Source: Elmis aenea
Lineage: Eukaryota; Arthropoda; Insecta; Coleoptera; Elmidae
Assembly: GCA_947652605.1 (NCBI GenBank)
Contig: CANTFG010000024.1
Location: forward strand, 1-64,000
Length of the DNA stretch: 64,000 nucleotides
Direction of reading: 5' to 3'
Shown here piece after piece: positions 33,360-43,760 of this stretch; position 1 is the first letter of the stretch, and each line of letters starts with the position of its first letter. A program made the position numbers and the translations under genes. Under the pieces are notes generated by a model, which worked only from the letters and a program-made list of their open reading frames with translations, was not told the DNA's origin and ran no database searches.

Positions 33360-34058
33360 CGTCTAACCAGATCCAAACGTTTGGAAATTTATGCTAGACT
33401 GCCTATGCGTCCCTTCGTCACGATTTAAAAAACAACTACAGTACCTATAGAAAATTTATACTGATATTGTGCGTATTTGTAAAGGTAAAATTTTTATTTA
33501 AATAAATATATTGTATATGATTTTTTAATAATCATTTATGCGCTAATTACATGAATACACATTTAAAACTATTTTCAAATAAAATGTAAACCAAACGAGC
33601 CTTATTTGCTATTTCTAAAGTAAATAAAAACTAAATATAGTTTTTTCGAATTTTTTTATTATTTTGAAGTGCACGTTTTTATGTTGTATCATAAAATAAA
33701 TTAACGTTGTTGAGGTCATTTGCCAAATAGGTTTAAGATTTCAATACCAATTTTAATGTTTTTATAGTAGGGTCCGACGTTTTTCACAAATAACTTTCTA
33801 TTTTAATTTGAAAAAAGGCAATAAATCAACACTAAAGTTTTAATCGAATAGTAAAAAAACGTAACATTGTCAAATGACAACTTCTAAAATTTTAGTATAC
33901 CTACATCATTTTAAAATTGTAGCTTGTTCAAACCTCGGTAATAATTGTTCAAATCGAATCGGATATTATTTATAACAAGTAATTTGGTATTTCCAAGCAG
34001 GCATTGTTGTAAAATTCAAATTTAAGAAACTTATTTTATTTAAAATGATTCAGTTTAA

Positions 34059-35498
34059 AATTCTAAAGGTGGGTACACACGCTAGAGAAAAGTCTCGCAA
34101 CTCGGGTCTATAGACAGGGTGTTGCTGTGTGAACAGCTCGATAGATCGGTGCCGCTAGATCGACCCTCGGCAAGTTTTGGTCTAGTTAGAGGGTCGTGTG
34201 AATACCTCAAATATTTGTCTCGTCACTCGCTCTAAACAGATCCAAACGTTTGGAAATTTATGCTAGACTGCCTATGCGTCCCTTCGTCACGATTTAAAAA
34301 TCAACTACAGTACTTATAGAAAATTTATACTGATATTGTGCGACGTTTTTCACAAATAACTTTCTATTTTAATTTGAAAAAAAGGCAATAAATCAACACT
34401 AAAATTTTTAATCGAATAGTAAAAAAACGTAACATTGTCAAATGACAACTTCTAAAATTTTAGTATACCTACATCATTTTAAAATTGTAGCTTGTTCAAA
34501 CCTCGGTAATAATTGTTCAAATCGAATCGGATCGATATTATTTATGACAAGTAATTTGGTATTTCCAAGCACGCATTGTTGTAAAATTCAAATTTTAGAA
34601 ACTTATTTAATTTAAAATGATTCAGTTAACAGTAATAAATGCTATTTCCTTTACTATTGAATTGAGCTATAAGCTATAAACAAACAAAGATATATTTAAA
34701 TGAGGTTCAACCCATTCGTACTGAATGAATATAGTTTCTGTATTCTAGAAAGTCGAATCCTATTGTTTATCACGGATTTTCCGAACATGTGTTTCAGGTA
34801 CAAAACCCTTTCTATAATACTTTGACCAATCAGAGCTTTATGATAACATTCGTGTAATTATTTGAAATTTAAGATGAACAAAAATTTTAAACAGTGTTTA
34901 GATAAATTTTAAAGACAGCAGACTGAGAGTGCGGCATATTTTAGTTTTATGTGACAAAAAAATTGCATCTTTTTTAAAGTGTATCATAAAATAAATTATT
35001 GCTAAGGAGTTCAATTGCCAAATAGGTTTAAGTTTTCCATACCGATTTTAATATTTTTATAGTAGGGTCCGACCTTTCTCAATAATAACATTCCATTTGA
35101 ACTTGAACTAGCGCAATACATAATGATGAACTTTTTAAATAAATAGTTAAAAAAAACTTTGAGTTGTAATTCTGTGGTATACAATAATTTAATGTTATAG
35201 TTTGCATAAACCCTATTATAATATAATCGTTTAATTCCCTATAATTTTAAATTCAAAATAATACACGGCACATTTCTCGAACTGGCATTTCGATAATGAA
35301 TTGAACAGAGAGCAAATACCGAAGAGAGAGCAAACAGCGCAACACTCGTGTGAACACCCTGGCAAGTAGTTGCAGCTAGGGCTGAGGTGAGGAGTGTCCC
35401 GACGTCACGGTCGAAACAAAAATTGCATTACGTGTGAACACGCGCTAGTTCAGTTTAGAGACTTGTGTCGCAACTTTACTCTAGCGTGTGTACTTACC
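34059..35498. mobile_element. Nested copy of the TTAA-flanked element
   Basis: This copy begins after TTAA (34055-34058) with GGTGGGTACACACGCTAGAG. It ends CTCTAGCGTGTGTACTTACC before TTAA (35499-35502). It repeats both halves of the surrounding element in order: 34100-34620 matches the left half, and 34620-35490 matches 35503-36130. Relative to the outer copy it lacks about 300 bases (around 34340) and the hAT MITE. Confidence 0.7.
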
Positions 35499-36361
35499 TT
35501 AACAGTAATAAATGGTATTTCCTTTACTATTGAATTGAGCTATAAGCTATAAACAAACAAAGATATATTTAAATGAGGTTCAACCCATTCCTACGGAATG
35601 AATATAGTTTCTGTATTCTAGAAAGTCGAATCCTATTGTTTATCACGGATTTTCCGAACATGTGTATCAGGTACAAAACCCTTTCTATAATACTTTGACC
35701 AATCAGAGCTTTATGATAACATTCGTGGAATTATTTGAAATTTAAGATGAACAAAAATTTTAAACAGTGTTTAGATAAATTTTAAAGACAGCAAACGGTA
35801 ATTCTGTGGTATACAATAATTTAATATTATACATAGTTTGCATAAACCCTATTATAATATAATCGTTTAATTCCCTATAATTTTAAATTCAAAATAATGC
35901 ACGGCACTTTTCTCGAACTGGCATTTCGATAATGAATTGAACAGAGAGCAAATACCGAAGAGAGAGCAAACAGCGCAACACTCGTGTGAACACCCTGGCA
36001 AGTAGTTGCGGCTAGGGCTGAGGTGAGGGGTGTCCCGACGTCGCGGTCGAAACAAAAATTGCATTACGTGTGAACACGCGCTAGATCAGTCCAGAGACTT
36101 GCGTCTCAACTTTACTCTAGGCGTGTGTACGAAGCTTAAGAGCCGCCACTGGCCTTGAAACATCTGAAATTCGAAAACGTCCGCAGAAAAAAGAACACCG
36201 CCATATTCTTCCAGTCATATATTCACATCACAGATTTGAATTGACAGAAATTACTACATTTATAGGGGAACGCGGGGCAGAACGGACACTTTAATATATA
36301 AATAGTTGTAATTTATTAATTTAAGGTAGGAATAATCTGAAAATTTGTATTTGTATTAGCG

Positions 36362-36734
36362 TGTCTCGCATACTAATTGCATAATGTGATTTCCAGATTG
36401 TTCTCAACTTTGCTCCCTCCGGTCAGGATGGTCGAGTATTAGCGTGTTGACGAGTCGCTCATGGTCACGCATTGACGAGCCGCCCAGTTTCAAGACGCAT
36501 TCTTGCATACGAGGCCCATAGCCAGATTTTATAGATTATAAAGATTAGATTAGGTCATAAGGGTGAACTGTTTATGTTAACACGATGAGTATCGATACCT
36601 GCGGAGGCAGGGTTGTTAGTGTTAAGTTGTATTTTGTATTCCAAACTGAGCAGTTCAGCTTTGATTATTGTTAATATATCTTTATATTTGAATTATCTAT
36701 TTTATTTCTAAAATCCGCGATGCAGTCGCTAACA
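36362..36734 (+). repeat. Candidate LTR (373 bp)
   Basis: The first ~256 bases (36362-36617) recur at 62582-62838. The sequence starts TGTCTCGCAT and could end GCTAACA at 36734, giving TG..CA borders. It is followed by TCAGAAGTGGGATCAGAAC, which looks like the primer-binding region of some insect retrotransposons. No gag or pol frame follows, so this would be a solo or truncated element. The second copy is interrupted by a Harbinger element. Confidence 0.45.
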
Positions 36735-37212
36735 TCAGAAGTGGGATCAGAACGGCATTCTGACGATTTAAAAAGTTTTGAAAACGAGTATTTGGACAAT
36801 TTTAAAGTTTATTCTAAGTGGTTGTGTGTGTTATACAAGCTGATGGAATACTTCGTTACAGTGGCGTTGGCATAATTGGCCCAGTGTTGTATTTGTGATG
36901 ATGTGAAACTTTTTGCGCTAAAATACGTCACAAAAACTATTAAAAGCGTCAGTATGACTACATTTTTGTGCTGTTGCAATTTTGTAAAAAGTGAACTGGT
37001 TTGAAAATGAAAAAAGGGCGAAAATCGTTATGGATTACCGAAGTAAGATGCGAATGGTTATGGACAGCGAAAGTGAAGATAAAATCGTAATTAATATTGG
37101 AGGAACTTGTAGAACAAAAGCTGGACTAGAAAATTGAAGATATAATTAAAAAGAATTTTGGTACTGGCAATAAGATTCGTAACATAAACAAAAGGCATGG
37201 ACTTCTAGGGTA
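36735..37212. other. No recognised gene
   Basis: This is unassigned DNA between the candidate LTR and the next transposon. A short plus-strand reading near 37030-37130 is discussed among the rejected items. Confidence 0.4.
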
Positions 37213-38173
37213 CAGCTTGTCAAATATAGCTCTGCGGCTGAGATCAGGGTTGTTCTTTTCAATTTTTCGATTGTAATAGATTAGGGAAGAAAACTGTAAT
37301 AGATTCCTTCAAAATGTAATTGATTTTTTTTTCACTATACAAATGGCACAATCTACATGATATGCATGAATAGTACGTTCCAGGTCTATCGCCGTCAGAG
37401 TACGCATAGAATTATTGCATTTACTAGCCGTTTGAATAAAAGTTATGACGATTACTGCAAAAAAGTACTAATAATTAAAAGCGCCACCTACTGATAAAGT
37501 CATAAACTAACTCTAGGTACATTCAAATATTGTTTTACTGTGACGAAAAGAGCGCTAAAATGCAAATTTCATATTTTCTTATACGTAAAATTGCTCTTTA
37601 GGAGACGGACATGGTTGAAAAATCGAAAACTGTAAATGTAATAGATTTGCTGCTTTTGTAATAGCGTAATAGTTCCATGCTTATTGTAATAGATCTATTA
37701 CAATTGTAATAGCAGGAACAACCCTGGCTGAGATCCTAACGGTACACGAAAATCATGAATGCGCAGTAAACTAGAATGACTAGGACCTGCACTTGGTCAT
37801 TTGCGAACTTAAATTGTCATAAGTACCTAGTACACTCTAGCGAAAAGTAAGTTTTATTAAAATTGTTTTAAAGTAGTTAAAATGGAGTTTGTGTCGGGAA
37901 TTAAAATTAAATATGATTTCAGATACAGACATTGGTTTGTCAGGAATTGAACCCCTTTAATGCTGATAAATATTTTATTTTAAATATCTTCAACTGACGT
38001 TTTGTCTATTGTGTTCGATTTGTGCTAGATTGTATTGCTGTTGACACGGATTGTACTTTTAGGGTAATATTTCTCGCCCGTACTACCTATCCTTTTTCAT
38101 CCGAATGCGTACTCTGTTTAACGTTTGCGCATCTTCTACAAAAATGAACCGCAGAGCTACATTTGACAAGCTG
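37213..38173. mobile_element. TA-flanked MITE, interrupted by a hAT MITE
   Basis: CAGCTTGTCAAATATAGCTC at the left is inverted at the right (GAGCTACATTTGACAAGCTG), with one mismatch. TA flanks it at 37211-37212 and 38174-38175. Without the inner insertion it is about 470 bp. It has no coding capacity and is probably Tc1/mariner-type. Confidence 0.8.
37245..37726. mobile_element. hAT MITE, 482 bp, perfect 8-bp duplication
   Basis: The ends are CAGGGTTGTTCTTTTC and AGGAACAACCCTG. GCTGAGAT flanks both sides exactly (37237-37244, 37727-37734). The repeated inner phrase TGTAATAGATT is a family feature. It lies 32 bases inside the left end of the TA-flanked MITE. Confidence 0.9.
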
Positions 38174-38624
38174 TAACGTTACTGATACGTCGTCAGAGGA
38201 TGAAATAAGCCAGACGCCCCGGACCAAGCGATTCGGAGCATTTGGGTGAGATCATTCTGATTTTTAATCCAGATAGGCCCTAATGTAATAGTTGGGTAAA
38301 TAATTAAATAGAAGAAATATGGTCAGATTTCTGCACTATGAAATGAAATGTTTTAATCTGTTAGAGTGAACAGCTATTACTATTTTTTCCACGCGAAATT
38401 TTGTAATTCAATGTTGAATTTTGACTAACCATGTTGTAAGGTCCAATCCAGGAAGCTGCTATATCAAAATTTTCCATATCTTATAGTTTTTATCATAAAT
38501 ACACTTGGGAGTAAATTTAGATTTACGAGTTAATTCGCGCACTAGTTGTTGAGTAATTTGTAACCTCTGCTTTAAACCTTGAACATAATACTTGTTGGGA
38601 TAGTATAGTGAAGGTTCGCCGTTT
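38174..38624. other. No recognised feature
   Basis: This is unassigned DNA between the MITE and the first macrosatellite unit. I see no gene in it. Confidence 0.4.
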
Positions 38625-39060
38625 TGCCCGGATCGAAATTAAAAATCGAAAAACTTGACGCAAAAATACGGGGTTTGCTTTAAAAAACGTATGAAAGAAC
38701 GAACTAGCTCTGTGCCGAGTTTCGTTACGGTAGCTCGGACGACGGAAACGCTATCTGCGAAAAACCGAAAAAATAAAATCTCTAATGGGTTTTCTATGTA
38801 AAATGGATGTTTCGATCGGTCGACAAACTAAGTGACGCTATTTAGCTCGTGCTACCGCGAAAACGGCTTCTCGACCGTTCAAATTTTCACCGGTCGTGTT
38901 TTTCGAGTGGGAAAATGCATCCCGAAAATTTCGGCCCAATCTGACCGGCCGTTTTTCTGTTTTCACGGATTTTCATTTTTTCGATCGTTCACGGCACGGC
39001 GCATTACAGATAAGCGCTATCACGGCCGGGCAGTGCAGTGACCGGTGTTTCTGTACGCTT
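38625..39060. repeat. Macrosatellite unit 1, core segment
   Basis: This segment is homologous to 47055-47460 and 53335-53740. The stretch 38668-38768 is almost identical in all three copies, including CTTTAAAAAACGTATGAAAG and CGGACGACGGAAACGCTATC. The flanking parts are clearly diverged from the other two. It marks the left part of the oldest of three tandem units (38.6-46.7 kb). Confidence 0.7.
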
Positions 39061-39593
39061 TGGCCGTGCAAGAACAGTATGTGAAATGTGAGTGAAATTA
39101 AGTTTTAATTACTGTTAAATACAATTGACGATATCATTATTTACGTGCTCGCTGATGTCACAACAGAACAGATGGAATTAATTACAACCACAGAAATTAC
39201 GACATATGAAAAGTGAAAACCGTTCTTGAAAGATGCCTATGTACAGATCTGAGTAAAACGTTTGCAGTTTTGCCGGAAAGTTAACAGGTGATATTCTGAA
39301 AGTGGGTGATGTGGCATATTTAATTGTTTAAAATTATTTCTAGATTGTCGGCGAATGTATGAATGTTAATTATTTCCGATTAATTTATTGACAGTCCGTA
39401 TACTCTGTTTTGTTTACACGTGAAGTTGCAGCCGAGCGACAGGGTTCAACTACGAGGTTTGCAGCCCCCTATACACCAACGCTTAATAATTTATAGGTAA
39501 TGGGTATGAATGATTCATTTGTTTTAATAAGTTATTTGAATTTTTCACTTCGTAACTAAACAGCTGTTTTATTGCAGGTATGTTTTCAGAATT

Positions 39594-40330
39594 TCAAGTG
39601 AGAAGCGATTTTTTTAACAAGCACTCGTGTGTGTGCTTCAAGTACGGAGGATGAAATATTATTAACTCTTATGAAATATAGGCACGATTTTTATTACCAA
39701 ACGTTACCGATGATGTTTGATGTAGACAATAGGAATAAGGTAATAACTTTTTGGACTAATCATATATATTCAAAATTAAAAACTTTACATTTTCTGTCTA
39801 TAGCACGAAAAAGGTCGTAGCTTGAGTACGATTTTATTATAGACTGCACAGAAATTCTGATGGCAAGAAATCAAGATACGATAATTCAACAAGCAACTTT
39901 TTCAACTTATAAAAATACAAATACGCTTAAAGTGTTAGTCGGCTATACGGAATATTGCTCATGTCTCTGACGTTAATGATAGTAGTACGCCAGATAGAGT
40001 TGGTGGAAAAATGTGGTTTCTAAGAGGTCTTAAAAAAAGGACAGTTTATTTTAGCAGATAGAGGTTTTGATTATGTGATCTGCAAGCGAGTAAAAAAGTT
40101 CATCTCACTATCCAACCATTTTAAATGAAAAAACAACTGCCTGGACAAGATGTTTGCAAAACTAGAGCCATAGCAAATCGTCGAATTTTAATTGAACAAA
40201 TTAATGGATTGGCAATTTTTTTAAATTATAGTACATAAAATGCCAACACATATGGCCATTGACTAATTAAATTGTGTACTATTGTTTAATGTTAACATCT
40301 TTCAAAAATTCAATTGTAAAACAATAATTA
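39594..40330 (+). pseudogene. ISL2EU/THAP-type DDE transposase, decayed
   Basis: The plus strand reads through the blocks of the DDE_Tnp_4 transposase group used by ISL2EU (IS4EU) elements. These are a helical N-terminal part with LTLMKYRHDFYYQTLPMMFD, the first catalytic block IIDCTEI, FSTYKNTNTLKVLVGY, and the second block QFILADRGFDY. A TAG at 39818-39820 interrupts it in frame. Frame changes follow after about 39970, and more stops lie beyond 40120. The third (Glu) block is not recognisable. It lies in the first macrosatellite unit and is absent from the other two. Confidence 0.7.
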
Positions 40331-40489
40331 TTTAATATTTTTGTCCTTAACTACCCATTACATTAAAGATGAAACAAGTCTCTGATTAAATAAATTTTAT
40401 TTTGTACGCAGTTATCAAAATGGCAAATAAAATATATAATTCTTAAGTATTTTAGCTTTAATTTAATTTTCTATTTTGTAAATGCCCTA

Positions 40490-40985
40490 TATTTAAATTG
40501 AGAAATAAATAAACTCAGAAGGAACATGGTTTTTATCCGCCTACCATAAAAGAAAACAGCTTGTATTGACTATAGCAGTGTTTCTTAAACTGTGGATTCG
40601 TGAGAATTTTATTTTGGGTCGCAAAACATATTGAAACTATTAATAGGGTTTTTGTTTATTTAACCAATCCGAAATTAATATTTTATTTATTTTAAAGGTA
40701 ATGTTTTTTGTAATGAGATTTTAAGTTATAGTTGATAAATAAATTTAATAGCCAATTCAATATTTGTTTGTAATTATAAAAATAACTGTTGTAAAGAGGG
40801 AACCGAACCGCAAAAAAACGGTTCAGTTCCGGTTACCGGCTCGATAAATTTTAATTGTTCGGTTTACGTTCCGAACCACCGGTTTATATTTTATAATGAT
40901 ATCGGCACCCGGTTCGGTGCCAACAGTTCATTTCCAGTTCCGGTAAAATGCTTTTTGTTTTTAATAGGAGATTTTAAAAAGTATA
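40490..40985. repeat. Macrosatellite unit 1, segment before the minisatellite
   Basis: This matches 50517-50960 and 56813-57256. It contains a hAT-like terminus, CAGTGTTTCTTAAACTGTGG (40576), followed by an AACCGAACCG / CGGTTCAGTTCCGGTTACCG palindromic stretch. In units 2 and 3 the minisatellite starts right after this segment. In unit 1 about 540 extra bases come between. Confidence 0.75.
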
Positions 40986-41016
40986 CATTATGTAAAAATT
41001 TTATGACAACGATGCA

Positions 41017-41230
41017 TACCGAGTGTAACTGAAATCAGGCTCACCCCCTTTTTTTAATTTAGTTTTGATTTCAGACAAACGAAATTTTAAACATGTGATA
41101 TGTGCAACAATCCGTATTTTCTGAGCATATGTGCACTTCTGTACACGGTGACTTTTCGTTTTACGACGAACACAAATATATAGGGTGTTTCGTTCGAAAT
41201 GGCAAAGTAAAGGCGTAGTTCTATCAGAAT
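41017..41230. mobile_element. Fold-back family end, diverged
   Basis: TACCGAGTGTAACTGAAATC and the following CACCCCCTTTTTTTAATTTA resemble the left end of the 872-2161 family and the right end at 14138. It is present only in unit 1, so it inserted there after the units separated, or it was lost from the others. Confidence 0.55.
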
Positions 41231-41522
41231 GGTAGCCACCCAAGACTCGCGAGGCGGTGAAAAAATTGACTTTCGACGGGTACTGTACGTATGAAAAAAA
41301 TGTTCGACTGCAACTGACGGGAAAGGAAATAATTGGAAATTTTGGGGTTACAAAAAAAAACGTGAACATGTTTGTTCCTTTGATTGCGCTTTCGAGCACT
41401 CCAAATCGCGATGTATTTTAGGGTAAACGGACAGACAGTTGGGGGGTGGCTTTTGGACGTGGCCGTGTATCCTATGTACAGGGTGCGTAGACAGAGGTGG
41501 CTTACAAAAAAACGTTCTACAT

Positions 41523-43369
41523 ATCGATATCCCGGGAGTCCTTTGCGGCCCCTGGAGTCGTTTGCGGCCCAAGAGTAGTTTGCGGCCCGGGAGTCGTTTG
41601 TGGCCCGGGAATAGTTTGCAGCCCGGGAGTCATTTGCGATTCGGGAGTAGTTTGCGGCCCCGGAGTAGTTTGCAGCCCGGGTGTAGTTTGCGGCCCGGGA
41701 GTCGTTTTTGCGGCCCAGAAGTCGTTTTCGGCTCGGGAGTAGTTTGCTGCCCAAGAGTAGTCTGCGGCCCGGGAGTCGTTTGTGGCCCGGGAGTAGTTTG
41801 CAGCCCGGGAGTCATTTGCGGCCCGGGAATAGTTTGCGACTGGGAAGTAGTTTGCGGCCCGGGAGTCGTTTGCGGTCCGGGAGTTGTTTGCAGCCCGGGA
41901 GTCATTTGCGATTCGGGAGTAGTTTGCGGCCCGGGAGTAGTTTGCGTCCCGGAAGTAGTTTGCAGCCCGGGTGTAGTTTGCGGCCCGGGAGTCGTTTTTG
42001 CGGCCTGGAAGTCGTTTTCGGCTCGGGAGTAGTTTGCGGCCCGGGAGTCGTTTGCAGCCCGGGAGTCATTTGCGATTCGTGAGTAGTTTGTGGCCCGGGA
42101 GTAGTTTGCGTCCCGGAAGTAGTTTGCAGCCCGGGTGTAGTTTGCGGCCCAGGAGTCGTTTTTTCGGCTTGGGAGTAGTTTGCGGCCCGGGAGTCGTTTG
42201 CAGCCCAGGAGTCATTTGCGATTCGTGAGTAGTTTGCGGCCCGGGAGTAGTTTGCGTCCCGGAAGTAGTTTGCAGCCCGGGTGTAGTTTGCGGTCCGGGA
42301 GTCGTTTTTGCGGCCCGGAAGTCGTTTTCGGCTCCGGAGTAGTTTGCGGCCTAAGAGTAGTTTGCGGCGCGGGAGTCGTTTGTGGCCCGGGAGTAGTTTG
42401 CAGCCTGGGAGTCATTTGCGATCCAGAAGTCGTTTGCGGCCCAGGAGTAGTTTGCGACTGGGAAGTAGTTTGCGGCCCGGGAGTCGTTTGTGGTCCGGGA
42501 GTTGTTAACGGCCCGGGAGTCGTTTGCGGCCCAAGAGTCGTTTGCGGCCCGGGAGTAGTTTGCGGCCCGGGAGTAGTTTGCGGCCGGGGAGTAGTTTGTG
42601 GCCCGGGAGTAGTTTGCGATTGGGAAGTAGTTGGCGGCCCAGGAGTCGTTTGCAGCCCGGGAGTCGTTTGTGGCCCGGGAGTCGTTTGCGGCCCGGGAGT
42701 AGTTTGCGATCCGGGAGAAGTTTGCGGCCCGGGAGTCGTTTGCGGCCCAGGAGTCATTTGCGATTCGTGAGTAGTTTGTGGCCCGGGAGTAGTTTGCGTC
42801 CCGGAAGTAGTTTGCAGCCCGGGTGTAGTTTGCGGTCCGGGAGTCGTTTTTGCGGCCCGGAAGTCGTTTTCGGCTCGGGAGTAGTTTGCGGCCCAAGAGT
42901 AGTTTGCGGCCCGGGAGTCGTTTGTGGCCCGGGAGTAGTTTGCAGCCCGGGAGTCATTTGCGATCCAGAAGTCGTTTGCGGCCCGGGAGTAGTTTGCGAC
43001 TGGGAAGTAGTTTGCGGCCCAGGAGTCGTTTGTGGTCCGGGAGTTGTTTGCGGCCCGGGAGTCGTTTTCGGCCCGGGAGTCGTTTGCGGCCCGGAAGTAG
43101 TTTGCGGCCCGGGAGTAGTTTGCGGCCGGGGAGTAGTTTGTGGCCCGGAAGTAGTTTGCGACTGGGAAGTAGTTGGCGGCCCGGGAGTCGTTTGCAGCCC
43201 GGGATTCGTTTGTGGCCCGGGAGTCGTTTGCGGCCCGGGAGTAGTTTGCAGCCCGGGAGTCGTTTGCGGCCCGGAAGTCGTTTGCGGCCCGGGAGTAGTT
43301 TGCGATCCGGGAGAAGTTTGCGGCCCGGGAGTCGTTTGCGGCCCGAAAGTCGTTTTCGGCTCGAGATAA
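41523..43369. repeat. 18-bp GC-rich minisatellite, unit 1, block a
   Basis: About 100 copies of an 18-mer, consensus GTCGTTTGCGGCCCGGGA, lie head to tail. Common variants are GTAGTTTGCAGCCCGGGA, GTCATTTGCGATCCGGGA and GTAGTTTGCGACTGGGAA. Some units have a two- or three-base insertion (GTCGTTTTTGCGGCC). The variants recur in the same order (for example GCAGCCCGGGTGTAGTTTGC then GTCGTTTTTGCGGCC), so larger blocks of about 180-550 bp have themselves been duplicated. Most units contain CCCGGG. Confidence 0.95.
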
Positions 43370-43760
43370 CGCGCTTAGCCTCCGCCGAGCGCGAGGCGTC
43401 TGTTGTTGATTAAAGATAATTGTACGCGTTTGCTTTCTCCAAGCACTCAGCGCGAGTCGTCTATGATCGATAAAAAAAACCTAACGCGTTCAGCTCCCAT
43501 CGAGCGATAAAAGAGAATTGTACCCGTTTGTCTTCTCCGAGCGCGCATCGTGAGTCGTATCTGATTGATAAAAGAGAACTTAACGCACTTAGCCGTCTTT
43601 CGGCGATTAAAGATAATTGAACCCGTTTGACTACTCAGAGCGCGCAGCGCGATTCGTCCATGATCGATAAAACAAAACTTAACGCGCTTAGCTCCCATCG
43701 AGCACGCAGCGAGAGTCGTCTGCGGGCAATACAAGGAAATTGTATCCGTTTGCCTTCTCC
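43370..43760. repeat. Interstitial ~70-bp repeats within the minisatellite, unit 1
   Basis: About five related units follow one another here, with the shared phrases CGAGCGCG, GAGTCGTCTATGATCGATAA, AACTTAACGCGCTTAGCTCC and AATTGTACCCGTTTG. Closely matching blocks lie in the other two units at 51437-51842 and 57755-58183. Phrases such as GAGTCGTCT and CGTTTGC resemble parts of the 18-mer, so the two repeats may share an origin. Confidence 0.85.

Larger units (their letters stand above)
32715..36135. mobile_element. TTAA-flanked non-autonomous element, split by a nested copy
   Basis: The left end AAGCTACGTACACACGCC (after TTAA 32711-32714) is inverted at the right as GGCGTGTGTACGAAGC (before TTAA 36136-36139). 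The left half runs to about 34058 and the right half resumes at 35499. Between them sits a second copy of the same family (34059-35498). The left half also carries a hAT MITE (32865-33359). The termini and TTAA target suggest a piggyBac-like non-autonomous family. No transposase is present. Confidence 0.65.

Noticed and set aside
37030..37135. A short plus-strand reading with MDSESEDKIVINIGGT, like the start of a voltage-gated K+ channel T1 domain
   Set aside because: Only about 15 residues fit. A stop follows soon after, and no good donor site or continuing exon was found.
38832..39084. Two overlapping open frames in a C/G-rich stretch
   Set aside because: They lie in the diverged copy of the macrosatellite core, and their frames are not kept in the other copies.
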